DNA from: Gordonibacter pamelaeae
GTDB taxonomy: Bacteria; Actinomycetota; Coriobacteriia; Coriobacteriales; Eggerthellaceae
Strand: one strand, 5' to 3'
Assembly: GCF_042665095.1 (NCBI RefSeq)
Contig: NZ_JBHTBV010000010.1
DNA: 64,000 bases
Shown: one piece after another, positions 25,697 through 35,054 of the stretch
Layout of the letters: each line of letters starts with the position of its first letter
Numbering within the stretch: position 1 is the first letter of the stretch
Notes under the pieces: generated by a model
Told to the model about the DNA's origin: nothing
Databases searched by the model: none
Seen by the model: the letters and a program-made list of their open reading frames with translations, nothing else
Translations under genes and position numbers: made by a program

Positions 25697-27814
25697 TTAC
25701 GCGTTCCCGCCGGCCTTGCTGATAATTTCCTCCGCCACGCTCTTGGGCACCGGCTCGTAGGAGTCGAACTGCATGGTGTACACAGCCCGGCCCTGCGTGC
25801 CGCTGCGCAGGTCGGTGGCGTAGCCGAACATGTTGCCCAGCGGCACCTTCGCGCTGACCACGATGGCGTTGCCGCGCTTCTCCTGGCCCTGGATCATACC
25901 GCGGCGGGAGGGGATGTCGCCCATGACGAAGCCCGTGTACTCCTCCGGCGTCTCGATCTCCACGGCCATGACCGGCTCGAGGATGACGGGGCTGGACTTG
26001 CGGAGCGCTTCCTTGATGGCCATGGAACCCGCCACCTTGAACGCCGCCTCGGAGGAGTCGACGTCGTGGTACGAGCCGTCGACGAGTTCCACGCGCACGT
26101 CCTCGACCGGGTAGCCCGCGAGCACGCCGGAGTTCAGCGCCTCCTGGATGCCCTTGTCGATGGAGGGGATGTACTCCTTCGGCACCACGCCGCCCACGAT
26201 CTTGTTCTCGAACAGGTAGCCTTCGCCGGCCTCCTGCGGGTACATGTTGATGACCGCATGGCCGTACTGGCCGCGACCGCCGGTCTGGCGCACGAACTTG
26301 CCCTCGGCGTTCATGACCTCCTTGCCGGGGCGCTCGCGGTAGGCAACCTGGGGCTTGCCCACGTTGGCCTCGACCTTGAACTCGCGCAGCAGGCGGTCGA
26401 TGATGATCTCGAGGTGCAGCTCGCCCATGCCGGCGATGATGGTCTGGCCGGTCTCGTGGTTCGTGGACACGCGGAACGTCGGGTCCTCCTCGGCGAGCTT
26501 CTGCAGCGCCACGCCCATCTTGTCCTGCTCGGCCTTCGTCTTCGGCTCGACGGCGATGTCGATGACCGGGTCGGCGAACTCCATGGACTCCAGGATGATG
26601 GGGTGTTTCTCGTCGCAGAGCGTGTCGCCCGTGGACACGTCCTTCAGGCCCACCACGGCCACGATGTCGCCCGCCTGGCAGGCATCGATGTCGACGCGCT
26701 GGTTCGAGTGCATCTGCAGAAGGCGGCCGATGCGCTCCTTCTTGTCCTTCGACGCGTTCATGATGTAGGAGCCGGAATCCAGGCTGCCCGAGTACACGCG
26801 CAGGTAGGTGAGCTTGCCCACGAACGGGTCGGTCATGATCTTGAAGGCGAGCGCGGAGAACGGGGCCTTCACGTCGGAGGGACGCTCGTCCTCGGCACCC
26901 GTGTCGGGGTTCGTGCCCTTGATGGCCGGGATGTCAACCGGGGAGGGCATGTAGTCCACCACGGCGTCGAGCAGCTCCTGCACGCCCTTGTTCTTGTAGG
27001 ACGAGCCCACGAACACAGGGTGGATCTGGCAGGCGATGGTGCCCTTGCGCAGGGCGGCCTTCAGCTCCTCGACCGTGACCTCCTCCTCCATGAGCACCTT
27101 CTCCATGAGGTCGTCGTCGCAGTCGGCGGCGGCCTCCAGCAGCTCCTGGCGGCGCAGCTCGGCCTCCTCGGCGAACTCGGCCGGGATGGCGTCCATGGGC
27201 TCGGGGTAGGTCATGCCCTTGTCGTCGGCCTTGAAGTCCCAGGCCGTCATCGTCACGAGGTCGATGACGCCCCAGAAGTTGTCCTCGGCGCCCATGGGAA
27301 CCTGCGCGGCCACGGCCGGCGCGCCCAGGCGGTCCTTCATGGTCTGGATGGCGTTGAAGAAGTCGGCGCCCACGCGGTCGTACTTGTTGATGTAGGCGAT
27401 GCGGGGCACGCCGTACTTGCTGGCCTGGCGCCACACGGTCTCGGACTGCGGCTGCACGCCGGCCACGGCGTCGAACACCGCGACGGCGCCGTCGAGCACG
27501 CGCAGGGAGCGCTCGACCTCGGCCGTGAAGTCAACGTGGCCGGGCGTGTCGATGATCTGGAAGCGGTACTCCTTGCCGTTGTCGGCACCGCCGGGGTATT
27601 TCCAGAAGCACGTGGTGGCGGCGGCCGTGATGGTCACGCCGCGCTCCTGCTCCTGCACCATCCAGTCCATCGTCGCGGCGCCGTCGTGCACCTCGCCGAT
27701 CTTGTGGGTCTTGCCCGTGTAGTAGAGGATGCGCTCGGTCGTCGTCGTCTTGCCCGCGTCGATGTGGGCCATGATGCCGATGTTGCGCGTGTCTTGTAGA
27801 GACATTTTAGCCAT
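25697..27814 (-). CDS. fusA: Elongation factor G
   Basis: A 705-residue translocase GTPase with G1 AHIDAGKTT, G2 region RGVTITAAATT, G3 DTPGHVDF, G4 NKYDR, then domains II-V. It moves tRNA and mRNA through the ribosome. The ATG follows AAGGGGG; an in-frame ATG three codons later is a possible alternative. It sits in the rpsL-rpsG-fusA order typical of the str operon. Confidence 0.96.
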   Translation of the reverse strand: MAKMSLQDTRNIGIMAHIDAGKTTTTERILYYTGKTHKIGEVHDGAATMDWMVQEQERGVTITAAATTCFWKYPGGADNGKEYRFQIIDTPGHVDFTAEVERSLRVLDGAVAVFDAVAGVQPQSETVWRQASKYGVPRIAYINKYDRVGADFFNAIQTMKDRLGAPAVAAQVPMGAEDNFWGVIDLVTMTAWDFKADDKGMTYPEPMDAIPAEFAEEAELRRQELLEAAADCDDDLMEKVLMEEEVTVEELKAALRKGTIACQIHPVFVGSSYKNKGVQELLDAVVDYMPSPVDIPAIKGTNPDTGAEDERPSDVKAPFSALAFKIMTDPFVGKLTYLRVYSGSLDSGSYIMNASKDKKERIGRLLQMHSNQRVDIDACQAGDIVAVVGLKDVSTGDTLCDEKHPIILESMEFADPVIDIAVEPKTKAEQDKMGVALQKLAEEDPTFRVSTNHETGQTIIAGMGELHLEIIIDRLLREFKVEANVGKPQVAYRERPGKEVMNAEGKFVRQTGGRGQYGHAVINMYPQEAGEGYLFENKIVGGVVPKEYIPSIDKGIQEALNSGVLAGYPVEDVRVELVDGSYHDVDSSEAAFKVAGSMAIKEALRKSSPVILEPVMAVEIETPEEYTGFVMGDIPSRRGMIQGQEKRGNAIVVSAKVPLGNMFGYATDLRSGTQGRAVYTMQFDSYEPVPKSVAEEIISKAGGNA

Positions 27815-27828
27815 AGACTGGGTCCCCC

Positions 27829-28299
27829 TTAGAAGCGGTAGTGCGAGAACGCACGGTTGGACTCGGCCATCTTGTACAGGTCCTCGCGCTTCTTCACCGA
27901 CGCGCCGGTGTTCTCGGCGGCGTCCATGATCTCGGCGGCGAGGCGCTCCTTCATCGTGTGCTCCTTGCGCTTGCGCGAGAAGTCCACGATCCAGCGGATG
28001 GCGAGCGTCGTCGAACGGCGGGAGTTGACCTCCATCGGCACCTGGTAGGTGGCGCCGCCGACGCGCTTGGGCTTGACCTCGAGGGTCGGGCGGACGTTGT
28101 CCATGGCCTTCTTGAACACGGCCAGCGGGTCGCCGCCGGTCTTCTGCTCCACGATGGCGAACGCACCGTAGACGATGCCCTCGGCGGTGGCCTTCTTGCC
28201 ATCGAGGAGGACCTTGTTGATCAGCTGCGTGACCAAACGGTTGTTGTACTGTGCGTCCGGCTGAACTTCACGACGGACTGCTGCTGCACGACGCGGCAT
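27829..28299 (-). CDS. rpsG: 30S ribosomal protein S7
   Basis: A 156-residue S7 (MPRRAAAVRREVQPD, LINKVLLDGKKATAE, RRSTTLAIRWIVDFSRKR). It nucleates assembly of the 30S head. ATG at 28299 is preceded by AGAAGGAGA; the upstream in-frame start is not supported. An inverted repeat of GGCCGC/CCGCCC elements in the rpsL-rpsG gap (about 28350-28400) could be an attenuator. Confidence 0.95.
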   Translation of the reverse strand: MPRRAAAVRREVQPDAQYNNRLVTQLINKVLLDGKKATAEGIVYGAFAIVEQKTGGDPLAVFKKAMDNVRPTLEVKPKRVGGATYQVPMEVNSRRSTTLAIRWIVDFSRKRKEHTMKERLAAEIMDAAENTGASVKKREDLYKMAESNRAFSHYRF

Positions 28300-28420
28300 G
28301 TATTTCTCCTTCTGGTTCCTGCGCGCTTCCGGGCGGCTCTTCGTCCCGCCCATTAGGCCGCCGCCCCACGCCCCCTTTGGGCGGAAGCGGCCTTAGCGGC
28401 CCGCGCGTCTTATCGGTTGC

Positions 28421-28792
28421 TTACTTGGGGCGCTTGGCGCCGTAACGGCTGCGGGCCTGCTTGCGGTTGTCCACGGCGGCGCAGTCGAGCGCAGCACGGA
28501 TGACCTTGTAGCGGACACCGGGGAGGTCCTTCACGCGGCCGCCGCGCAAAAGCACCATGGAGTGCTCCTGCAGGTTGTGGCCGACGCCCGGGATGTAGGC
28601 CGTCACTTCCATGCCGTTGACGAGGCGCACGCGGCAGACCTTGCGGAGAGCCGAGTTCGGCTTCTTCGGCGTGGTTGTGAACACGCGGGTGCACACGCCG
28701 CGCTTCTGCGGGTTGCCCTTCAGGGCCGGTGTCTTGCTCTTGTCGACCGTCTTTTTGCGGCCCTTGCGGACCAGCTGGTTGATAGTAGGCAA
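28421..28792 (-). CDS. rpsL: 30S ribosomal protein S12
   Basis: A 123-residue S12 with PTINQLVRKGRK at the N-terminus, the TTPKKPNSALRK decoding-site loop and RGGRVKDLPGVRY. It controls decoding accuracy and is the streptomycin-resistance locus; the usual Lys residues of these loops are intact. It is first in the cluster, about 126 nt after the predicted promoter. Confidence 0.96.
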   Translation of the reverse strand: MPTINQLVRKGRKKTVDKSKTPALKGNPQKRGVCTRVFTTTPKKPNSALRKVCRVRLVNGMEVTAYIPGVGHNLQEHSMVLLRGGRVKDLPGVRYKVIRAALDCAAVDNRKQARSRYGAKRPK

Positions 28793-28865
28793 AGCTTCTC
28801 TCCTTTTACCTCTTGCTTGTTCCGATTACCTTTATATAGATAGGGAATCGCTTCTGCGGTGCCTC

Positions 28866-28892
28866 CCTGTGCGCTCAGCTGATTCGCACAGG
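28866..28892 (-). promoter_or_regulatory. Leader hairpin of the rpsL operon
   Basis: CCTGTGCG / CGCACAGG stem of 8 bp with an 11-nt loop, between the rpsL promoter and start codon. It may be a control element of the leader. Confidence 0.4.
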
Positions 28893-28924
28893 AAAACATA
28901 CGCCCACGTGGGACGCGAACGAGA

Positions 28925-28953
28925 ACTTTATCATCGCCCCCGCAGCTTGTCAA
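28925..28953 (-). promoter_or_regulatory. Promoter of the rpsL-rpsG-fusA operon
   Basis: On the minus strand a perfect TTGACA (28948-28953), a 17-nt spacer and TAAAGT (28925-28930). This is the closest match to the housekeeping consensus found in the window, fitting a highly expressed operon. Confidence 0.8.
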
Positions 28954-29055
28954 ACGCCACGCACCCGGGAGTGTCTATATCTCCCACCTGCGTTTCGCCT
29001 GATGAAAGGCATCGGGCGCCGTTCGATAGGCGAAAGGCTCCACGTAATCTCGAAT

Positions 29056-29571
29056 TTATTCCGCGTCGTCGGCCGCCGCGGCGCGCACGCGCAGGAGCGC
29101 GCGCATGTCGGCCGGGTCGAGGCAGGCCACGGGCGCATGGCGCAGCAGCGCCCGGTCCGACGTGACCACGTAGTCGGCATCGACGCGCGCGGCGGCGGCC
29201 AGCAGCAGGTCGTCCTCGAAGTCGTCGTGGAGGTCGCGGTAGGTCATGGCGCGCAGGGCCTCGTTCTGCCCCACGGGCACGATCATCGAGAGCTCCATGA
29301 CGTTGCGCACGCTCGACCACGCTGATTCGCGCACCGCCGCGGCAAAGAGCTCGTCAACGGGCTTGCCGTGCTCCCGCAGATACCGCTTCGTCTCCTGGCA
29401 GAGGAGGAAGAAAAGATCGGGCATCGTTGCCGACGAGGTGTGCAGCACGGCATCGGCTGCCGTCGCCTCCGCCATGAACCCCATCGCCGCTTCATGCGCT
29501 TCGGGCCTGCGCTCGAGGAAATAATCGATCCACACGTTCGTATCGACGAGCAGCTTCAGCGGCAGGCTCAT
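29056..29571 (-). CDS. PIN-domain ribonuclease toxin
   Basis: A 171-residue PIN-fold protein: LLVDTNVWIDYF carries the first acidic metal ligand and TN motif, and FEDDLLLAAA plus VVTSDRALL carry the later acidic residues. Such toxins cleave tRNA or mRNA when the antitoxin is lost. Its ATG overlaps the antitoxin stop as ATGA. Placed downstream of the antitoxin, it forms a typical type II pair. Confidence 0.85.
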   Translation of the reverse strand: MSLPLKLLVDTNVWIDYFLERRPEAHEAAMGFMAEATAADAVLHTSSATMPDLFFLLCQETKRYLREHGKPVDELFAAAVRESAWSSVRNVMELSMIVPVGQNEALRAMTYRDLHDDFEDDLLLAAAARVDADYVVTSDRALLRHAPVACLDPADMRALLRVRAAAADDAE

Positions 29572-29987
29572 GGCAGACCCCTCTCGGACGCCTTCTCGAG
29601 GTACGCCTCGTAGCGCAGATCGTCGTAGTAGGCCTCGTGGACCTCGTCGTCGTCGAGCTCCCTCTTCGGCTTGCCGAAGTACTCGTCCTCGCGCAGGTCC
29701 TCGCACGTGATCTTGCGCGGCGCCGGCACGGGCAGGCCGTTGTCGAGGAAGAAGTTCCGCCAGATGGCGGCCCCCTCGCGCACGAGGGCCAGGCGGCGCT
29801 GCACCTCGGCGTCGTGCTCGGCGCCGCGCGCGGGGCGCATGAACGCGGGCGGCTCGCCCTTCTCCTCGGCGTACTCCCACACGGCGCGCACCACCTGCGA
29901 GGGCGTGAGCCCCCATCGGGCGAACACCTCGTCGCCGCGAGCCTTCGTCTCCTCGTCGATGCGCACGTTCATCTGCACGGCGGCCAT
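29568..29987 (-). CDS. RelB/DinJ-like antitoxin
   Basis: A 139-residue antitoxin. Residues 1-45 (MAAVQMNVRIDEETKARGDEVF...GLTPSQVVRAVWEY) are a ribbon-helix-helix DNA-binding domain of the RelB/DinJ type; the long acidic C-terminal part likely wraps the PIN toxin. It is longer than the usual 80-100 residues. ATG at 29987 was chosen for its AGAGGAGG site. A palindrome overlapping the promoter (30017-30033) suggests self-repression. Confidence 0.82.
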   Translation of the reverse strand: MAAVQMNVRIDEETKARGDEVFARWGLTPSQVVRAVWEYAEEKGEPPAFMRPARGAEHDAEVQRRLALVREGAAIWRNFFLDNGLPVPAPRKITCEDLREDEYFGKPKRELDDDEVHEAYYDDLRYEAYLEKASERGLP

Positions 29988-30016
29988 GGCGCCTCCTCTG
30001 CGGTCGGGCTGCTTGC

Positions 30017-30033
30017 TGCTATATAGTATAGCA
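30017..30033 (-). promoter_or_regulatory. Palindromic operator/promoter of the toxin-antitoxin operon
   Basis: TGCTATA-N3-TATAGCA, a perfect 7-3-7 inverted repeat 30 nt upstream of the antitoxin start, containing TATACT-like -10 sequence. Fits binding by a ribbon-helix-helix dimer. Confidence 0.6.
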
Positions 30034-30081
30034 CAGACAAGGCTGCCGGCCATGCGCCGGGAGGGCGCCCCGCCGGCGCCG

Positions 30082-31194
30082 CTACGCGACGCCTTCCCTC
30101 ACCAGCGCCTCCACGAGGCGGGCGGTGCCCTCGAGGTCGGCCACGGAGATATGCTCCTCCGGCGAGTGGAAGGCCGCCATGCCCACGCCGAGCGTCACGG
30201 CGCGCACGCCGCGGGCCGCCAGGACGTTCGCGTCGGAGCCGCCGCCGTCGTGGCGGAAGCAAGGCTCCAGCCCGGCGGCGCGCGCCGCACGGGCGGCCGT
30301 CTGCACGAGGGCGTCGTCCTCGTCGTAGAGCACGGCGCCGTAGCTGAACGTCCAGTCGATGTCCACCGAGCCGCCGAAGCGCGCGGCAGCCTGCTCGAGG
30401 GCGACCGTCATGGCGGCCTTCTGCACCTCGGCACGGTCGGGGTAGAGCGAGCGGCACTCGCCGCGCAGCGTGCACGCCTCGGGCACGACGTTCGTCTCGC
30501 GCCCGCCGGCTATCACGCCGATGTTCGCCGTGGTGGCCTCGTCGAGGCGCCCGAGCGGCATGGCCTCGATGGACGCCGCGGCCATTTGGATGGCCGAGAC
30601 GCCCGCCTCGGGCACCACGCCCGCGTGCGATGCGCGGCCGACGAACGCGGCCTCCAGCGTCCAGTGGCAGGGCGCGCCCGTGATGACGGTGCCGGGCGCG
30701 CCGTCGGCGTCCAGCACGTAGCACGGCGCGCCCGCGGGCAGCGCGTCCGGCGCGAGCGCGCCGGAGCCCAGCAGGTGCTGCTCCTCGCAGGTGGTGAGGA
30801 GCACCGTGACGTCGGGGCGCGGCGCGCCCCCCTCCACCACCGAGCGCACGCCCTCAAGGATGGCCGCGATGCCGGCCTTGTCGTCGGCCGAGAGGATGGT
30901 GTCGCCGGCCGAGCGCACCACGCCGTCCTCCACCACCGGCTCGATGCCCGCGCAGGGCTGCACCGTGTCCATATGGGCCGACAGCACCACGTGCCCCGGC
31001 GCCGTTCCCGGCAGGTGCGCCACGAGGTTGCCCGTGTCCGCCCCCGTCTGCGCGGCCGAGTCGTCGAAGCGCACGGAGAAGCCCAGTCCCCGCAGCTCGT
31101 CGGCGCAGCGTGCAGCCATGGCGGCCTCGCGGCGCGAGGGGCTCTCGATGCGGACGATCTCGCAGAACAGGTCGAGCAGGCGGGTGGGGTTCAT
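30082..31194 (-). CDS. M20-family metallopeptidase, peptidase T-like
   Basis: A 370-residue dinuclear-zinc exopeptidase. LSAHMDTV (His74, Asp76), the ADDKAG block (bridging Asp near 104) and TTCEEQ (Glu137/138) give the M20 metal and catalytic residues; the lid domain (about 180-290) and a final HSPEEHIS metal His follow. It probably cleaves tri- or dipeptides in the cytosol. It follows the pyrophosphatase gene by 113 nt on the same strand. Confidence 0.85.
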   Translation of the reverse strand: MNPTRLLDLFCEIVRIESPSRREAAMAARCADELRGLGFSVRFDDSAAQTGADTGNLVAHLPGTAPGHVVLSAHMDTVQPCAGIEPVVEDGVVRSAGDTILSADDKAGIAAILEGVRSVVEGGAPRPDVTVLLTTCEEQHLLGSGALAPDALPAGAPCYVLDADGAPGTVITGAPCHWTLEAAFVGRASHAGVVPEAGVSAIQMAAASIEAMPLGRLDEATTANIGVIAGGRETNVVPEACTLRGECRSLYPDRAEVQKAAMTVALEQAAARFGGSVDIDWTFSYGAVLYDEDDALVQTAARAARAAGLEPCFRHDGGGSDANVLAARGVRAVTLGVGMAAFHSPEEHISVADLEGTARLVEALVREGVA

Positions 31195-31307
31195 GGGCTT
31201 TCTTCTCTCTTCCTCGATGGTTTCGGCTCATCGTGCTCGCGCGGCGCGCGAGGGGCACGGCGTTCGCGGCGGCAGGTCCCGGCAGCTGCGGGGCCGCCGG
31301 CCGCCCG

Positions 31308-32681
31308 TCACGCCCCCAGGATCTTCGCGGCCACCTGCTTCTTGCGGCTCAAGACGCCCGGCATCCAGGTGCCGCCCTCGGCGGAGCAGTCGATGTTGAA
31401 CACGCGGTTCACGGTGCGCAGGTTGCCCTCGCACAAAAACTGGCTGCCCTCGGCCAGGATGTCCGTGACCATGAGCAGCACGAACTCGTAGCCGCGGTCT
31501 TCCCTCAAACGGCGCATGTAGGCGCGTATCTCGTCCTCGCGCTTCATGACGGCCGGCAGGTCCACCGTCTCGTGCTGCGCGATGAGCACGGTGGAGTCGC
31601 CCAGCTGGAACTCCTTGGAATCGGCGCCCACGAGCTTCGCGACGGGCATGTTGTCCTCGCCGCCGCGGCACCTGAACACGGCCAGGCCGAACGCGGTGGG
31701 GTCGACGCCGGCCACGTCCGCCAGGAAGTCCACGATCTCGTGGTCGACGTAGGTGGCGGTGGGCGACTTCAGGATGACCGTGTCGGTCATGACGGCCGAC
31801 AGGAGCACGCTGGCTATGGCGGGAGGCATCTCCACGCAGTGGCGGCGGAACTCCATGGCCACGATGGTGGCGGTGGAGCCCACGGGGAGGTTCAGGAACT
31901 TGATGGGGTTGGCCGTCATGACGTCGGCGATGCGGTGGTGGTCGACGATCTCCACGACCTCGGCCTCCTCGATGCCGTTGGCGGCCTGGCGCGTCTCGTT
32001 GTGGTCCACGAGCACCACCTTGCGCCGCGGGTGCACCGCCACGTCGGAGCGCGTGACGATGCCGATGGCGAACCCGTCGTCGTCCAGCACCACGGCCTCG
32101 CGCAGGGCGCTGGCCATGAGGTCCTCGACGGCCTCCTTCAGCAGGCCGTCCTTGTCCAGCTCCAGCACGTCGGTCTCGGTGATGTCGCTGACCTTCTGCC
32201 CCAGCGACGCGATGAGGTCGCCCGCCACGGCCATCTCGTTCGCGCCGCCCTCCTCCAGCACGTCGGTGGCCGCGATGTAGCGCTCGGCTATCATGCGCGT
32301 GGTGATGAGGCCCCGGTAGGTGCCGTCGTCGTTCGTCACCACGAGCGCGCGCACGTTGTGCTGGCGCAGCAGGCGGCCCGCCGCGAGCAGCGTGGCGTCG
32401 TGGGCGATGGAGATGGGATCGGGCGTCATGACGTCGGACACGCGCGCGTGGACATGGCCCACGACCTCGGGCAGCGGCAGGCCGTTCTCCTTCAGGATCC
32501 AGCTGCTCTCGGGGGGCAGCGGCCCCAGGCGCGCCGGCACGTACACGGCCGGCGCCTCCCCGTCGCGCGCCTCCCGGCGCGCCAGCTCGTTCTTCAGGTA
32601 GGCGTAGCCCACCGCAGCGCAGATGGAATCGTTGTCAGGGTTCTTGTGGCCCACCACGATGATGGGTGCCGCTGTGGCCAT
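31308..32681 (-). CDS. Family II (Mn-dependent) inorganic pyrophosphatase with CBS-DRTGG insert
   Basis: A 457-residue DHH phosphoesterase. GHKNPDNDS (His12, Asp16, Asp18) and VDHHRIAD form the metal centre, and the DHHA2 domain is C-terminal. Between them lie two CBS units (VMTPDPISIAHD..., the second ending GIVTRSDVAVHP) flanking a DRTGG-like region, which in this class bind adenine nucleotides and regulate activity. ATG at 32681 is preceded by AAGGAGCGAGC; an earlier in-frame ATG lacks one. It hydrolyses pyrophosphate from biosynthesis. Confidence 0.88.
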   Translation of the reverse strand: MATAAPIIVVGHKNPDNDSICAAVGYAYLKNELARREARDGEAPAVYVPARLGPLPPESSWILKENGLPLPEVVGHVHARVSDVMTPDPISIAHDATLLAAGRLLRQHNVRALVVTNDDGTYRGLITTRMIAERYIAATDVLEEGGANEMAVAGDLIASLGQKVSDITETDVLELDKDGLLKEAVEDLMASALREAVVLDDDGFAIGIVTRSDVAVHPRRKVVLVDHNETRQAANGIEEAEVVEIVDHHRIADVMTANPIKFLNLPVGSTATIVAMEFRRHCVEMPPAIASVLLSAVMTDTVILKSPTATYVDHEIVDFLADVAGVDPTAFGLAVFRCRGGEDNMPVAKLVGADSKEFQLGDSTVLIAQHETVDLPAVMKREDEIRAYMRRLREDRGYEFVLLMVTDILAEGSQFLCEGNLRTVNRVFNIDCSAEGGTWMPGVLSRKKQVAAKILGA

Positions 32682-32992
32682 GCTCGCTCCTTCGCCGCAC
32701 GGCGCCCCGGGCGGGGCGCCTTCGTCTGCCGTTTTCATATCGGAATAGGGCCGCGCGGGCATGCCCGCGGCTTTGATGGGAAACAGTATAGCGACGGAAG
32801 GGCGGGCGCTGCGGTTCCGCCATCGTTTCGTCGTGGAATCTCACGAAATGAGCGGTCGGCGGGGCGCGCCCGCGCGGTATGCGCTACCATGGCAGCGAAA
32901 CAGGCGCCCCGCCGATGAAGGCCGGGCAACCGGAGCCCGCCCTGCCCCGCCGCCGGCGCAGGAGCGCCAGGAGGACAGTCGAAAGGACGCGC
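32682..32992. other. Divergent region between pyrophosphatase and serine dehydratase genes
   Basis: 311 nt with no gene. It must hold two divergent promoters; a small AT-rich patch (AACAGTATAG, near 32782) is the best -10 candidate for either side. TTTCGT / ACGAAA arms with an 11-nt loop lie near 32824-32846. No clear full promoter is seen. Confidence 0.35.
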
Positions 32993-34636
32993 ATGGAAAC
33001 GCTCGGATTCGCCGACATCGTCGGCCCCATCATGGTGGGGCCCTCCAGCTCCCACACGGCGGGCGCGCTGCGCATCGCGCGCATGGCGCGCAGCCTGCTG
33101 GCGGCGGCGCCGGCGCGCGCGGAGTTCACGCTGTACGGCTCGTTCGCGCACACGCAGTCGGGCCACGGCACCGACAAGGCGCTCGTGGCGGGCCTTCTGG
33201 GCCTCGCGCCCGACGACCTGGGCGTGCGCGACTCGTTCGAGCGCGCGCACGCGGCCGGGCTGGCCTTCTCGTTCGCCTGCGACCGCGAGGCGGGCGTGGA
33301 GCACCCGAACACGGTGGACGCGCGCATCGTGGACGCGGAAGGCGGCGTGCTGGAGGTGCGGGGCGTGAGCGTGGGCGGCGGGGCGGCCGTCGTCACGCGC
33401 ATCGACGGCATCGACGTCAACGTCACCGGCGAGCACACGAGCGTGGTCGTGCGCCAGCGCGACGAGACGGGGGTGCTCGCGCACATCGCGGGCTGCTTCT
33501 CGGACTGCGCGGTGAACATCGCCACCACGCGCATGTACCGCACGCGGCGCGGGTCCGATGCGTTCACGGTCATGGAGCTGGACGGCCCGGTGCCCGCCGA
33601 GGCGAAGGCCGCCATCGAGCGCCACCCCGCCGTGCGCGACGTGCGCATCGTGCCTGCCGACGGGCCGGCCGGACAGCCGGCGGGCGGCACCGATGCGCGC
33701 GCGGGAGCGGCGGGCGGCACGGCCGGGGCCGCCGAGCAGGCCGAGGAGCGCTTCGCCGCCTGCGACTTCGCCTCGGGCGCCGAGCTGCTCGACCGCTGCG
33801 CCGAGCAGGGCACGGGCCTGGCCGGCGCGTTTTTGGCCCGCGAGCAGGCGCTCGCCGCGCTCGACGGGCGCACGTGCGACGCCCTGCCCTACGCCGACCG
33901 GGCGCTCGCCGTCATGCGGGCCTCGGCCACGGAGCCGCTGCGCGAGCCCGCGCCCTCCATGGGCGGCCTCATCGGCGGCGAGGCGCGCGACGTGCGGCGG
34001 GCGCGCGAGCGGGGCTTCGCGGCAGTAGACGCCCTGACGGGAGCGGCCATGGAGCACGCGCTGGCCGTGCTGGAGACGAACGCGTCCATGGGCCGCATCG
34101 TGGCCGCCCCCACTGCCGGCTCGGCCGGCGTCGTGCCGGGCGTGCTGCTGGCCCTGGAGCAGGAGCGCGGCCTGGATGCCGCCACGCTGTGCCGCGGCCT
34201 GCTGGCCGCCGGCGCCGTGGGGTACCTCATAGCCCGCAACGCCACGGTGTCGGGCGCCGAGGGCGGCTGCCAGGCCGAGATAGGCTCGGCGGCCGCGATG
34301 GCCGCCGCGGCCGCCGTGGAGATGGCGGGCGGCACGCCGGCGCAGGCGCTCGATGCGGCCGCGAACGCGCTCTCATCGCTCATGGGGCTGGTGTGCGACC
34401 CGGTGGGCGGCCTCGTGGAGGTGCCCTGCCAGAAGCGCAACGCCACCGCCGCGGCCACGGCGCTCGTGAGCGCGCAGATCGCGCTTGCGGGCGTGGGCAA
34501 CCTCGTGGGCTTCGACGAGACGGTGGCCGCGATGGATGCCGTGGGGCGCGCGCTGCCCTACGAGCTGCGCGAGCGCGCCCTCGCCGGCATCGCCGCGGCG
34601 CCGAGCGCCTGCGCCTGGTGCGCCGCGCGCGCCTAG
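32993..34636 (+). CDS. L-serine dehydratase, single chain, Fe-S dependent
   Basis: A 547-residue enzyme converting L-serine to pyruvate and ammonia. The beta domain is N-terminal (VGPSSSHTAGALR), an ACT domain follows (about 145-215, ETGVLAHIAGCFSDCAVNIATT), then a Gly/Ala linker and the alpha catalytic domain with the 4Fe-4S cysteines in GGCQAEIGSA, VCDPVGG and EVPCQKRN. The alpha and beta parts are fused, unlike the two-gene form of many Firmicutes. ATG at 32993 follows GAAAGGA. It gives the cell pyruvate from amino acids, in keeping with an amino-acid-using anaerobe. Confidence 0.92.
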   Translation: METLGFADIVGPIMVGPSSSHTAGALRIARMARSLLAAAPARAEFTLYGSFAHTQSGHGTDKALVAGLLGLAPDDLGVRDSFERAHAAGLAFSFACDREAGVEHPNTVDARIVDAEGGVLEVRGVSVGGGAAVVTRIDGIDVNVTGEHTSVVVRQRDETGVLAHIAGCFSDCAVNIATTRMYRTRRGSDAFTVMELDGPVPAEAKAAIERHPAVRDVRIVPADGPAGQPAGGTDARAGAAGGTAGAAEQAEERFAACDFASGAELLDRCAEQGTGLAGAFLAREQALAALDGRTCDALPYADRALAVMRASATEPLREPAPSMGGLIGGEARDVRRARERGFAAVDALTGAAMEHALAVLETNASMGRIVAAPTAGSAGVVPGVLLALEQERGLDAATLCRGLLAAGAVGYLIARNATVSGAEGGCQAEIGSAAAMAAAAAVEMAGGTPAQALDAAANALSSLMGLVCDPVGGLVEVPCQKRNATAAATALVSAQIALAGVGNLVGFDETVAAMDAVGRALPYELRERALAGIAAAPSACAWCAARA

Positions 34637-34676
34637 GCGGACGCCCGCGGGCGCCGTCCGGGCGCAAACGAACAGC

Positions 34677-34723
34677 ACGGCCTCCGGTCCTCCGGGCAGA
34701 ACGCCCGGAGGACCGGAGGCCGT
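34677..34723. terminator. Strong bidirectional terminator
   Basis: A perfect 21-bp stem (34677-34697 with 34703-34723) and 5-nt loop AGAAC, between the convergent serine dehydratase and zinc-ribbon genes. No long T-run on either side. Confidence 0.75.
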
Positions 34724-34769
34724 CAAAGAATCGGCGGGCGAACCCGAAGGGCGCCGGTCCGGGCGAAGC

Positions 34770-35054
34770 CTACAGCGGCTCGCTCACGCGCACCTGGCAC
34801 GGGCGCAGCTCGCCGTCGGGCTGCTCGGTCTTTCCCTTGCGGCAGGGGTTGTAGCACACCTCGCCGCAGATCGTGCAGGTCACCGGCTCCGGAAGGGCCA
34901 GATCGGTCAGGTCGAAACCGCATTTGGTGCACGGGTTGGGCTTCGAGAAGTGCTCGAGGTCGACCGCGTTGAACATGCCGCATTCGGGGCACTTCACCGG
35001 ACGCTTGCGCGGCGGCCGGCAGCCGCCGCAGATGGGATTGCACGACCAGCACAT
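34770..35054 (-). CDS. Multi-zinc-ribbon small protein
   Basis: A 94-residue Cys-rich protein with at least five C-x2-C-type pairs: CWSCNPIC, CPECG, CTKCG, CTICG and CYNPC. It should bind two or three zinc ions or similar metals. Its ATG overlaps the stop of the FKBP isomerase (TAATG), so the two are made together; it could be a partner or metal-handling accessory of that isomerase. Not otherwise recognised. Confidence 0.78.
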   Translation of the reverse strand: MCWSCNPICGGCRPPRKRPVKCPECGMFNAVDLEHFSKPNPCTKCGFDLTDLALPEPVTCTICGEVCYNPCRKGKTEQPDGELRPCQVRVSEPL

